Assembly (NCBI GenBank): GCA_036389255.1
Contig: DASVQI010000004.1
Location: 62,001 to 126,000, forward strand
Reading direction: 5' to 3'
Length of the DNA stretch: 64,000 nt
From: JACVRN01 sp036389255
GTDB lineage: Bacteria; Acidobacteriota; Blastocatellia; Pyrinomonadales; Pyrinomonadaceae
Part shown: piece by piece, positions 1 through 8,012 of the stretch
Position numbering within the stretch: position 1 is the first letter of the stretch
Layout: each line of letters begins with the position of its first letter
The notes under the pieces: generated by a model
What the model was told of the DNA's origin: nothing
Databases searched by the model: none
Seen by the model: the letters and a program-made list of their open reading frames with translations, nothing else
Position numbers and translations under genes: made by a program

Positions 1-1
1 G

Positions 2-832
2 CTTGACCTTCCGCCGGGGCCGCACACGGTCGAGATAGTATTCCCGAACGGCAATCGCTGGGTGCGAGAGTTCAACGTAGTGGCCGGACGACAGAACTGC
101 ATAGCGCTTAATTACAGAGCGCGTGCCGTGGTTGCTCCTGCTGTGCCCTGCCCGTATCCCGTGAACGTCTCCGCGCCTTCATCCGTGAACGAAGGCGACA
201 CCATTACGTTCGCATCTGATGTCTCTTATTCCGGCAGCTCCGCGCTGAACTACACATGGACTGTCAGCCCGCCTTCGGCTCGCATCATAAGCGGCGCAGG
301 CACGCCGACCATCACGGTTGACACCACGGGCTTAGGCAAACAGAACGTGACGGCCATACTCGTAGTTGATGACGGCTCAGGTGAAGCTACCTGCCGACAG
401 ACGGCTCAGGCTGTGACCAACATCATAGGCGTCACTCCGCCGCCGGTCGTGGCCCGCAAGTTCGACGAGTTCCCGTCCATCGCTTACGATGACGACAAGG
501 CTCGTCTGGACAATCTGGCTATAGAGTTGCAGAACAATCCGGATGCTCAAGCCTACATCATCACCTATAGCGGACGCGCCAGCCGCGCGGGTCAGGCCGG
601 GCGACTCTCCGAGCGCGCACGCTCCTATCTGACGCAGCAGCGCGGTCTTGACCCGGGCCGTCTGACCATAGTAGATGGCGGGTACCGCGACGTTGACACT
701 TATGAGATGTGGGTAGTGCCGCAGGGAGCGCAAGCGCCGCAGCCGAGCCCGACCGTCTCTCCGAGCGAAGCGCGGCCGGGGCCGGACACGACCACGACTC
801 CACGCCGCTCGCGCAGGAGCCGTAGAAGATAA
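2..832 (+). CDS. Secreted PKD-like / OmpA-like C-terminal protein (5' partial)
   Basis: The reading frame is open from the left edge, so this is only the C-terminal part of a larger protein; the GTG at 62 is probably internal. The visible part has an Ig/PKD-like beta-sandwich (motif NEGDTITF, then LNYTWTVSP), followed by a region like the OmpA C-terminal fold: KARLDNLAIELQ and, later, RLSERARSYLTQQRGLD. The tail is rich in Pro/Thr and ends in an Arg/Ser-rich stretch. Such proteins are usually exported and bind peptidoglycan or act at the cell surface; that role is inferred. A strong hairpin follows directly. The N-terminus and any signal peptide lie outside the window. Confidence 0.75.
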   Translation, partial: LDLPPGPHTVEIVFPNGNRWVREFNVVAGRQNCIALNYRARAVVAPAVPCPYPVNVSAPSSVNEGDTITFASDVSYSGSSALNYTWTVSPPSARIISGAGTPTITVDTTGLGKQNVTAILVVDDGSGEATCRQTAQAVTNIIGVTPPPVVARKFDEFPSIAYDDDKARLDNLAIELQNNPDAQAYIITYSGRASRAGQAGRLSERARSYLTQQRGLDPGRLTIVDGGYRDVDTYEMWVVPQGAQAPQPSPTVSPSEARPGPDTTTTPRRSRRSRRR

Positions 833-844
833 GCGTAGTGACGA

Positions 845-909
845 GTGATGAGTGACAGGTGACCAGATAAAAGCTTCTTGCTTGTCGCCTGTCACTCATC
901 GCTTTTTTT
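845..909 (+). terminator. Intrinsic terminator with long stem
   Basis: Imperfect inverted repeat: arm 846-863 (TGATGAGTGACAGGTGAC) pairs with 884-902, followed by a run of seven T at 903-909. It lies 13 bases after the stop of the PKD/OmpA-like gene. Confidence 0.8.
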
Positions 910-959
910 ATTCCCCCTTGAGCATTTCCACTTGAAGCTGTTGAAGGAGGCTTTGCTTT

Positions 960-1127
960 ATGGCTGATGATAATGGAGGCGGGGGCGGCAGCGCCGGAGT
1001 AGTCGCGGTGGTCGCCATCTTCGTGATTGTCGTCTTGATACTGCTCTACATGTTTGGCGGGCGTCTGATGGGCGGCGGCGGCACCAAGACTGACATCAAC
1101 GTGACTGCACCCGCGCCGTCCAAGTAA
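960..1127 (+). CDS. Small single-span membrane protein (55 aa)
   Basis: A short ORF with ATG at 960 preceded by a clear Shine-Dalgarno AAGGAGG at about 944-950. It encodes 55 residues: a Gly-rich N-terminus (MADDNGGGGG), one hydrophobic helix of about 18-20 residues (VVAVVAIFVIVVLILLYMF), a Gly loop and a polar tail TKTDINVTAPAPSK. It stands alone between two terminators (845-909 and 1162-1206), as expected of a monocistronic gene. I do not recognise the family. The strong ribosome-binding site and the sharp hydrophobic/polar layout support a real small membrane protein. Confidence 0.7.
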   Translation: MADDNGGGGGSAGVVAVVAIFVIVVLILLYMFGGRLMGGGGTKTDINVTAPAPSK

Positions 1128-1161
1128 GATATTCACCCGAGACGGAACAGAAAGCTTTTTA

Positions 1162-1206
1162 GGAAAAGAGGGGCGTCCCCCGAGCGGCGCTCCTCTTTTC
1201 CTTTTC
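1162..1206 (+). terminator. Intrinsic terminator
   Basis: GGAAAAGAGGGGC (from 1162) pairs with the complement ending at 1201, with one mismatch, and is followed by TTTTC. It lies between the 55-aa gene and glyQS. Confidence 0.75.
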
Positions 1207-1262
1207 GGCGCGCGGCTGCTACCATTAGCTTTTCCGAAAGACGACGATAAAGGATAGAGAGA

Positions 1263-2723
1263 GTGTCAGCACCGAACATAGAGACAATCGTGAGCCTAGC
1301 CAAGAGGCGCGGCTTTGTTTTTCCTTCATCCGAGATTTACGGCGGGCTCGGCTCCGCGTGGGACTACGGCCCACTGGGCGTCGAGTTGTCGAACAACGTC
1401 AAGCAGTCATGGTGGCGCTGGCTGGTCTACAACCGCGAAGACATAGAAGGCGTTGATTCGTCCATCATACTGAACCGGCTGGTCTGGAAATACTCCGGGC
1501 ACGAAGCCACCTTCCACGACCTGCTGGTAGATTGCCGCGAGTGCAAGGAGCGAATTCGCGCGGACAAGCTTGACCTGCCTGCGGGCGTCTCTTCCATACA
1601 CGAGGCGATTGAAAAACGCCTCATCAAGTGTCCCAACTGCGGCGAGACAAATCTGACTCCGCCGCGCCAGTTCAACACCATGCTGCGCACAACCTTGGGC
1701 GCAGCCGCAGAAGAGGACGACCCTACGGCGCTGGCTTATCTACGGCCCGAAACGGCTCAGGGCATCTTCATAAACTTTCTCAACGTACAGCAGACCATGA
1801 GGCGGAAGCTGCCCTTCGGCATAGCGCAGATAGGCAAGGCTTTTCGCAACGAGATTACGCCCGGCAACTTCATCCTGCGCACGCGTGAGTTTGAGCAGAT
1901 GGAGCTGGAATATTTCGTCAGGCCGGACGACGAGCATTCCAAGCTTGTTGACTACTGGGTCGAGCAGTACGTTGATTGGTACACCAGCTTGGGACTCAGC
2001 CGCGAGAATCTGCACCTGCACGAAGTTTCAAAGGAAGAGCTTGCGCATTACTCGCGCCGCACTGTGGACATCATGTACCGCTTCTTCCCTGAGCGTGCGG
2101 AAGAGGAGCGGCAGTGGGAAGAATTGATGGGCATAGCCCACCGCACGGACTTCGATCTCAAATCGCACTCGAAGAATCCTGAAACGGAAGAGGGCAAGCG
2201 CGTCAATGCTGATTCCACGGAAGACCTTTCCTACTTTGACGAGGCGGAGAAGAAGCGCTTTTACCCGCACGTGATAGAGCCTTCGGCCGGAGTGAATCGC
2301 TCGATACTCGCCTTTCTGATGGACGCCTACACGGAGAAGACCAACGACAAGGGAGAAAAGCGCGTCATCCTGAAACTCAACCCGGAGCTTGCTCCGATTA
2401 AGGCGGCCATTCTGCCTCTGGCCCGTAACAAGCCGGAGATAGTCGGCATGGCAAAGGCCATCAAGCGCTCGCTCCAACCTGTGTTGCGCGCCGTCTACGA
2501 CGACACGGGCGGCATAGGAAAACTCTACGCTCGACAGGACGAGATAGGCACGCCCTACTGCGTCACGGTTGACCACCAATCTTTGGAAGACGAGGCCGTC
2601 ACAGTCCGCGACCGCGACACATGGGAGCAGGAGCGCGTCAAAGTCGCAGACCTTCAAGAGCATCTACTGAGACGGCTCGCAAACGCCAGAGCCGAGCAGT
2701 TGGCAAGCAGCGAACAGTTGTAA
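1263..2723 (+). CDS. glyQS: Glycyl-tRNA synthetase, dimeric class II type
   Basis: Attaches glycine to tRNA-Gly in the cytosol. The 486-aa product matches the single-chain (alpha2) GlyRS family: N-terminal RRGFVFPSSEIYGG and WDYGPLGVELSNN, motif 2 region FRNEITPGNF, and motif 3 EPSAGVNRSIL. A Cys insertion with C91, C94, C123 and C126 (CREC...CPNC) looks like a zinc-binding module of this family. The C-terminal part from about residue 385 is the anticodon-binding domain. The start is GTG at 1263 with AAGGA about 10 bases upstream; the first residues MSAPNIETIVSLAKRRGF fit the usual family start. Length is close to the bacterial/archaeal norm. Confidence 0.95.
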   Translation: MSAPNIETIVSLAKRRGFVFPSSEIYGGLGSAWDYGPLGVELSNNVKQSWWRWLVYNREDIEGVDSSIILNRLVWKYSGHEATFHDLLVDCRECKERIRADKLDLPAGVSSIHEAIEKRLIKCPNCGETNLTPPRQFNTMLRTTLGAAAEEDDPTALAYLRPETAQGIFINFLNVQQTMRRKLPFGIAQIGKAFRNEITPGNFILRTREFEQMELEYFVRPDDEHSKLVDYWVEQYVDWYTSLGLSRENLHLHEVSKEELAHYSRRTVDIMYRFFPERAEEERQWEELMGIAHRTDFDLKSHSKNPETEEGKRVNADSTEDLSYFDEAEKKRFYPHVIEPSAGVNRSILAFLMDAYTEKTNDKGEKRVILKLNPELAPIKAAILPLARNKPEIVGMAKAIKRSLQPVLRAVYDDTGGIGKLYARQDEIGTPYCVTVDHQSLEDEAVTVRDRDTWEQERVKVADLQEHLLRRLANARAEQLASSEQL

Positions 2724-2775
2724 ACAGTCAGCAGTAGAAGCCTCTGGCTGACTTACTGCTTCTCATTTTTATCTT

Positions 2776-3180
2776 ATGCCGATAGTAAAAAAGCGAAACG
2801 AGCAGACCGAATCCAGGCTCCTGCTTGAGTCAGACGGGCCGGTCGAATTGCCGCCCGCAGAGATTGAAGACTCTGCCGTGCTGGTTCAGTTCGACAAGTT
2901 CAAGCCGTACGTGCCAGAGCTGCTGGAAGCCTTGCGCGCGGGCACAGTTGCCGAGCCTGTGCCGGTGATGCTGGACGGCTCTACCTTCGCCGTGCACGGC
3001 GCGACGCGCACCTTCTGGGTCAAGCTCTGGCACGCGGCCCGCACCGACATGGCCCGCATAGAGCGCGCACAGATACTCAGCTGCCTGCCTTCGACGCGCG
3101 GCGTGCAAATCGTGATTGACAGCGAAGAGTATGATGAGCTGTATGAAGATGACGAAGACGAGTTTGACGATAATGATTAA
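2776..3180 (+). CDS. Hypothetical protein with very acidic C-terminus
   Basis: A 134-aa cytosolic-looking protein without signal peptide or membrane segment. Residues 30-118 alternate hydrophobic strands and helices (VLVQFDKFKPYVPELLEALRAG and later TRTFWVKLWHAARTD); the last 18 residues are nearly all Asp/Glu. No family is recognised. It lies 52 bases after glyQS and 59 bases before the CCA-type nucleotidyltransferase, all co-directional, so it may be co-transcribed with tRNA-related genes. Codon use is like its neighbours. Confidence 0.6.
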   Translation: MPIVKKRNEQTESRLLLESDGPVELPPAEIEDSAVLVQFDKFKPYVPELLEALRAGTVAEPVPVMLDGSTFAVHGATRTFWVKLWHAARTDMARIERAQILSCLPSTRGVQIVIDSEEYDELYEDDEDEFDDND

Positions 3181-3239
3181 GGCTTGAGACTCATCAGCCC
3201 TCATCCCTGCTTTCACAACGGTTCTTACTTTAGCTGCGC

Positions 3240-4643
3240 ATGAGCCCCCACGTTCCAGAGAAAATTCTTCACCTTGCGCGTGCCGTCAGCGCGGCTGGCG
3301 GGCGGGCGCTTCTGGTGGGCGGCTGCGTGCGCGACTGGCTGATGGAGATAGAGCCGAAGGACTGGGATGTGGAGGTCTACGGCATAGAGCCCGCCGCTCT
3401 ACGCTCGGTGCTTGAGAGCTTCGGGACTGTCAACGTCGTGGGCGAAGCCTTTACGGTCTACAAGCTGGGCCATCATCTGGATGTCTCTCTCCCTCGACGC
3501 GAGCGCAAGACCGGGCGCGGCCATCGCGCATTTGTCGTAGAAGGCGACCCCTTCATGACGATTGAGGACGCCACCGGCCGCCGCGACTTCACCGTCAACG
3601 CCATCCTCCAAGACCCACTGACGGGAGAAGTGATTGACCCTTTCGACGGGCGCCGTGACATTGAGAGGAAAATCCTGCGCGCCGTCTCAGCCGGAACTTT
3701 CGTTGAAGATTCCCTGCGCGTGCTGCGCGCCGCACAGTTCGCCGCCCGCTTCGAGTTCTCTATAGAGCCTGACACGGTGGAGCTTTGCCGCTCGATTGAC
3801 CTGACGGACTTACCCAGAGAGCGTATCTGGGGCGAGATGGAGAAGCTCCTGCTGCGCGCACGACGGCCTTCCGTTGGTCTGAAGTGGCTCTACGACCTGC
3901 GCGTAGTAGACCAGCTCTTCCCGGAGATGAAAGCACTCGTCGGTGTCCCGCAGGAATATGACTGGCATCCTGAAGGCGATTGCGACGTTCATACCATGCT
4001 CACGGTTGACCGCGCGCGTGAGCAAGTGGACGGCCTCTCTTATCCTAAACAAGTGACGGTGATGCTGGCGGCGCTATGCCACGATTTCGGAAAGCCCGCG
4101 ACGACAGCGTTCATAGAAGGCCGCATACGCTCGCGCGGGCACGAAGAGGCGGGCGCTCTGCCTACGGAGAGTTTTCTTGAGCGGCTGGGGATTTACACTC
4201 TTGAGGGATACGACGTGCGCTCGCAGGTTATTGCGCTGGTGCGCGACCACTTGAGGCCGGGCGACTTCTATCGCCTCAAAGATGAGATAAGCGACGGGGC
4301 TTTTCGACGGCTCGCGGGCAGGTGCGAGCTTGACCTTCTGTACCGCGTGGCGAAAGCAGATTCACTCGGGCGCAACGCGCCGTGGGTTCCGAAGGAGCGT
4401 TGGTTCACGGCCGACGCTCAGGAGTGGTTCATACGCCGCGCCAGAGAGCTTGAAGTCGAGCAGAAGCCGCCCGAAGCCTTCCTGATGGGCCGTCACCTGC
4501 TTCAGATGGGCCTGAAGCCGGGGCCCCGCGTGGGAGAAATCACACGCGCCGTTTACGAGATGCAGCTTGACGGGCGCGTGCGCAATCTGGAAGAGGCGCT
4601 GGAAGCCGCGCGTAAGATGATTGAAGAAGATGAGAGCGAATGA
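3240..4643 (+). CDS. cca: tRNA nucleotidyltransferase / poly(A) polymerase family with HD domain
   Basis: A 467-aa member of the class II nucleotidyltransferase family that adds or repairs the 3' CCA of tRNA. The catalytic head shows LVGGCVRDWL (GG at 27-28, RD at 31-32), the acidic pair DWDVEVYG (D43, E45) and the RRDFTVNAI / DPFDGRRDI motifs. The neck LRAAQFAARFEF follows. A C-terminal HD domain carries the metal-binding pair H281-D282 (LCHDFGK), as in proteins that also have 2',3'-phosphodiesterase activity. Whether it adds CC, A or both cannot be told from sequence alone. ATG at 3240. Confidence 0.88.
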   Translation: MSPHVPEKILHLARAVSAAGGRALLVGGCVRDWLMEIEPKDWDVEVYGIEPAALRSVLESFGTVNVVGEAFTVYKLGHHLDVSLPRRERKTGRGHRAFVVEGDPFMTIEDATGRRDFTVNAILQDPLTGEVIDPFDGRRDIERKILRAVSAGTFVEDSLRVLRAAQFAARFEFSIEPDTVELCRSIDLTDLPRERIWGEMEKLLLRARRPSVGLKWLYDLRVVDQLFPEMKALVGVPQEYDWHPEGDCDVHTMLTVDRAREQVDGLSYPKQVTVMLAALCHDFGKPATTAFIEGRIRSRGHEEAGALPTESFLERLGIYTLEGYDVRSQVIALVRDHLRPGDFYRLKDEISDGAFRRLAGRCELDLLYRVAKADSLGRNAPWVPKERWFTADAQEWFIRRARELEVEQKPPEAFLMGRHLLQMGLKPGPRVGEITRAVYEMQLDGRVRNLEEALEAARKMIEEDESE

Positions 4644-4812
4644 CAATCGGCCCCACGGACGCTTTTGCCAGCGCGATAGCGCCTAAGGTAAGATACCCGG
4701 TTCGCTAAAATCCCTTGCAGGACGCTATACGATTGCATGATGCGGAGAGCGCTATGGACGGGTCTTGCGCCTTTCGCTCTAACGATTCCCCAATTTAAGG
4801 AAGACTGAAAGT

Positions 4813-6045
4813 ATGATCGATTTTGAATTGACAGAAGACCACAAGGCTCTCAGACAAACGGTGCGCGATTTCGCGCTCAAGGAAGTTGCCCCTCGCATTA
4901 AAGAGCTGGACGAAAAGCAGCAGTTCGACCGCAGCATTCTGGACAAGATGGCCGAGCTAAACATTCTCGGCGTCTGCATCCCCGAAGAGTACGGCGGCGC
5001 AGGCTTCGATTACATCTCGCTGGGTTTGGTCTGCGAAGAGCTCGAAGCCGTTGACACGAGCTTGCGCGTCATCATGAGCGTGCACACGGGCTTGAACTCC
5101 CTGACGCTCTACGCGTGGGGCACGGAAGAGCAGAAGCAGAAGTACCTTGTGCCTCAGGCAAAGGGCGAGAAGATTGCCACCTACGGTTTGACCGAGCCGG
5201 GCGCGGGCTCTGACGTGGTGGGCACACGCTCAACCGCGCGCCGCGAGGGCGACGAGTGGGTCTTAAACGGCGAGAAGATGTGGATTAGCTTGGCCGACCT
5301 TGCCGACAACTTTCTCTTCTTCTGCTGGACGGATGAAGAGAAGCGACGTAAACGCGATCACACGGGCATGTCCTGCTTCATAGTCGAGCGCTCTATGCCC
5401 GGCTTCACCTCCGGCACGATTCACGGCAAGCTAGGCATTCGCGCGGGCAACACAGGCTACTTCTCTTTGCAGGACGTGCGCGTCCCCGCAGCCAACATGG
5501 TCGGAGAAGAGGGCGAGGGATTCAAGATTGCCATGTTCGCGCTTGAGCAGGGACGCTACACGGTGGCGGCGGGAGCCACCGGCATCATACGCGCCTCGCG
5601 CGATGCCAGCGTGGCCTACGCACTTGAGCGCGAGACATTCGGCACGAAGATAGCGAATCACCAGCTAGTCAAACAGAAGATAGCCGAGATGGAATCGGAC
5701 TATCAGATGTGCCACCTGCTATGTTTGCGAGCGGGCTGGCTGAAGAACATGGGTTTGCCGAACGCGCGGGCGACGAGCCTCGCCAAGTGGCAGGCGACCG
5801 TCAGGAGCGAGAAGGCCGCTTCCATGGCTATAGAGGTTCACGGCGCGAACGGCTACTCGAACGACTACCCCGTGGAGCGTTACCTGAGAAACTGCAAGGC
5901 CGCAGTCATCTATGAAGGCACGCGCGACATACACACGCTGATGCAGGCGGACTGGGCGCTCGGGCTCAAATCCGAAAAGGCCGCGCGCAAGAGCCTGCCG
6001 CCGTGGAAGCCCTCGGAATCGCTGAGGTCTGTCGCGGCTGATTAA
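4813..6045 (+). CDS. Acyl-CoA dehydrogenase family protein
   Basis: FAD-dependent enzyme that introduces a trans-2,3 double bond into acyl-CoA and passes electrons to ETF. The 410-aa protein has the N-terminal helical domain, the FAD-binding signature YGLTEPGAGSD and the C-terminal helical domain with the catalytic base E368 in IYEGTRDIH. That last motif and VHGANGYSNDYPVERYLRN recall glutaryl-CoA dehydrogenase and short-chain dehydrogenases, so substrate is uncertain; a glutaryl/short-chain acyl-CoA is plausible. Monocistronic: 169 bases follow cca and a large hairpin follows the stop. Confidence 0.88.
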   Translation: MIDFELTEDHKALRQTVRDFALKEVAPRIKELDEKQQFDRSILDKMAELNILGVCIPEEYGGAGFDYISLGLVCEELEAVDTSLRVIMSVHTGLNSLTLYAWGTEEQKQKYLVPQAKGEKIATYGLTEPGAGSDVVGTRSTARREGDEWVLNGEKMWISLADLADNFLFFCWTDEEKRRKRDHTGMSCFIVERSMPGFTSGTIHGKLGIRAGNTGYFSLQDVRVPAANMVGEEGEGFKIAMFALEQGRYTVAAGATGIIRASRDASVAYALERETFGTKIANHQLVKQKIAEMESDYQMCHLLCLRAGWLKNMGLPNARATSLAKWQATVRSEKAASMAIEVHGANGYSNDYPVERYLRNCKAAVIYEGTRDIHTLMQADWALGLKSEKAARKSLPPWKPSESLRSVAAD

Positions 6046-6053
6046 ATGAAGAA

Positions 6054-6113
6054 GTAAGTGGTAGATGGTGAATAGACGAACGAAGGTTTTTCTATTCACC
6101 ATTTACTATTCAC
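6054..6113 (+). terminator. Long imperfect hairpin after acyl-CoA dehydrogenase
   Basis: ATGGTGAATAG (6065-6075) pairs perfectly with CTATTCACCAT (6092-6102); pairing extends outward to about 22 bp with a few mismatches. The loop contains GGTTTTT. There is no T-run after the stem, so it may be an mRNA 3' stabiliser or a repeat rather than a simple terminator. Confidence 0.5.
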
Positions 6114-6254
6114 TCGCCCTTTCGCCTTCCCGTTCTGCTCTGCTACTATACGTGCGCATTTCTTTTGCGCCTTCAAGCGGTCAAAGGTCTCGTGCCGAAC
6201 CCGGAAAGCGGCGCGCGGCTCGAATCTTAAAATTCAGGAGAAAAAAAGAAGAGT

Positions 6255-7301
6255 ATGGGACATGAGCTGAAGACCGAGCGCGAGCTTTCGCTGGATTTCC
6301 TGCGCGTGTGCGAGGCTGCGGCCATCGCTGCGGCGCGGACTATGGGGCAGGGCGACCGTAAGTATTCCGACCAAGTGGCCGTAGAAGCCATGCGCGAAGT
6401 GATGGACACCGTCCCCATGCGCGGCCGCATAGTGATAGGTGAAGGCGAGCGAGACGAAGCGCCCATGCTCTACATTGGCGAAGAACTCGGCGGGCGCGGC
6501 GCTTCCGAAGACCTGCGTGCGGAGTTCCCCGAAGTTGACATAGCGGTTGACCCTCTGGAAGGGACAAATCTCTGCGCGCTCGGAGCGAATAACGCCATCG
6601 CTGTCTTGGCCGCGGCCGAGCACGGCGGGCTCTTGAACGCGCCCGACATCTACATGGACAAGATTGTCGTAGGCCCTTCGTCGCGCGGAGTGATAGACAT
6701 AGACGCGCCCGTGCGCGACAACCTCAAGAACATTGCGCGCCGCCTTGGACGTGACATAGAAGATTTGACCGTCATCGTTCTAGACCGCCCGCGCCACAAA
6801 AAGCTCATCAACGAGGTGCGCGAAGCCGGAGCGCGCATACGTCTGATTTCCGACGGCGACCTCTCGGCGGGAATCTCCGCCGCAGTCGCCGGCACGAACA
6901 TTCACGCGCTGATGGGCATAGGCGGAGCGCCCGAAGGCGTGATTACGGCGGCGGCCATGAAATGTTTGAACGGCGAGATTCAGGCCAAGCTGGTCTTTGA
7001 CCCCGAGCGCCTCGGAGTTGATAAAGATAAGGTTCCCGAGCAACAGGAGGTCATCGCGCGTCTCAAGGAGATGGGCATCAATGACCCGGATAAAGTCTAC
7101 GACACGGACGACCTAGCGCCGGGCAAGAAGATTATCTTCGCCGCCACGGGCGTCACGGACGGCGCGCTGCTCCGGGGCGTGCGCTTCTTCGGCTCAGGCA
7201 AAAGAACGCACTCGCTCGTCATGACTACGGAGTCCAAGCATATACGGTTCGTTGACACAGTCCACGTTGAAGGCGGCCCTGACGCTGTGATTAGGTTTTA
7301 A
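6255..7301 (+). CDS. glpX: Class II fructose-1,6-bisphosphatase
   Basis: Hydrolyses fructose 1,6-bisphosphate to fructose 6-phosphate in gluconeogenesis (some homologues also use sedoheptulose bisphosphate). The 348-aa protein carries the GlpX metal/substrate motifs GEGERDEAPML (62-72) and DPLEGTN (99-105), then SDGDLSAGI and GIGGAPEGVITAAA. AGGAGA at about 6236-6241 is the Shine-Dalgarno for ATG 6255, though the spacing is long. The next gene begins one base after its stop, so both are probably translated from one mRNA. Confidence 0.95.
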   Translation: MGHELKTERELSLDFLRVCEAAAIAAARTMGQGDRKYSDQVAVEAMREVMDTVPMRGRIVIGEGERDEAPMLYIGEELGGRGASEDLRAEFPEVDIAVDPLEGTNLCALGANNAIAVLAAAEHGGLLNAPDIYMDKIVVGPSSRGVIDIDAPVRDNLKNIARRLGRDIEDLTVIVLDRPRHKKLINEVREAGARIRLISDGDLSAGISAAVAGTNIHALMGIGGAPEGVITAAAMKCLNGEIQAKLVFDPERLGVDKDKVPEQQEVIARLKEMGINDPDKVYDTDDLAPGKKIIFAATGVTDGALLRGVRFFGSGKRTHSLVMTTESKHIRFVDTVHVEGGPDAVIRF

Positions 7302-7302
7302 G

Positions 7303-7848
7303 ATGTACGCACCGGCCAGTGAATATGTCCCGCAGTGTGCCCCGCAGGCCACGGCGCGCTCTGCGCGACTTGTGTGGAGCCTGCTGCTGGCCTTGTCGCT
7401 GGTGATTATCGCGCTGGTCTTTGCCGCGCCTCTCCTTCTGGCGCACGGGTATATTGAACCGGCCAGCCTTATCTACAGGGTATTCAGTTTCCTGTGTCAT
7501 CAGATACCGGAGCGCTCTTTTCATCTGGAAGGACACCAGCTAGGCGTCTGCTCGCGCTGCACAGGCATTTATGCGGGCTTCGCCGCGAGCGTCCTCTTTT
7601 ATCCGTTGGCTCTGTCTCTGAAGAGAGCCGATTCGCCCGCCCGCATCTGGCTTCTGGCGGCCTGCGTCCCCATCGCCGTAGATTTCGCGCTGGGCTTCTT
7701 CCGCATCTGGGAAAACACGCACTTCTCCCGCTTCGCTACTGGCGCAATCTTCGGCGCAGCCTGCGCCCTCTACGTCGTACCGGGCTTTCTAGACCTCGGA
7801 CGGATGATAGGAGAAAAATTCGGAAGAATTGATTCGCCGGTTCATTGA
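7303..7848 (+). CDS. DUF2085 family membrane protein
   Basis: A 181-aa polytopic membrane protein, with hydrophobic spans at about 24-48, 88-106, 114-134 and 143-162. It carries the DUF2085 signature FLCHQIPERSF (C65, H66) and CSRCTGIYAGF (C83, C86), a possible metal-binding Cys/His set facing one side of the membrane. Function of the family is unknown. It starts one base after glpX. Its last codons (encoding IDSPVH and stop) lie inside a dispersed hairpin repeat at 7823-7884, so the natural C-terminus seems to have been rewritten by the repeat. Confidence 0.8.
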   Translation: MYAPASEYVPQCAPQATARSARLVWSLLLALSLVIIALVFAAPLLLAHGYIEPASLIYRVFSFLCHQIPERSFHLEGHQLGVCSRCTGIYAGFAASVLFYPLALSLKRADSPARIWLLAACVPIAVDFALGFFRIWENTHFSRFATGAIFGAACALYVVPGFLDLGRMIGEKFGRIDSPVH

Positions 7849-7884
7849 CTTGATGAAAAATTGGAGCAATGAATCAATTTCTTC
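7823..7884. repeat. Dispersed hairpin repeat, copy A
   Basis: Arms GAAGAATTGATTC (7823-7835) and GAATCAATTTCTTC (7871-7884). The core 7828-7848 matches 20 of 21 bases with 56494-56514, and a related copy lies at 61210-61236 on the other strand. It overlaps the end of the DUF2085 gene and supplies its stop codon. Confidence 0.65.
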
Positions 7885-8012
7885 TGCATCTAAAAGGGCG
7901 GGATTCGCGTCTAAAGTGGCCGGTAGAGTCGCTGTCCGGGCTCGGGTTTCAGAGGCAGGCGGGCGCGCCGCTTGAATCTTTGTAAGGCTTTTGGTTTTTG
8001 GATTGAGTTGTA

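Noticed and set aside
6065..6265. 66-aa frame upstream of glpX
   Set aside because: It begins inside a hairpin, runs into the glpX ribosome-binding site and has no protein-like composition.
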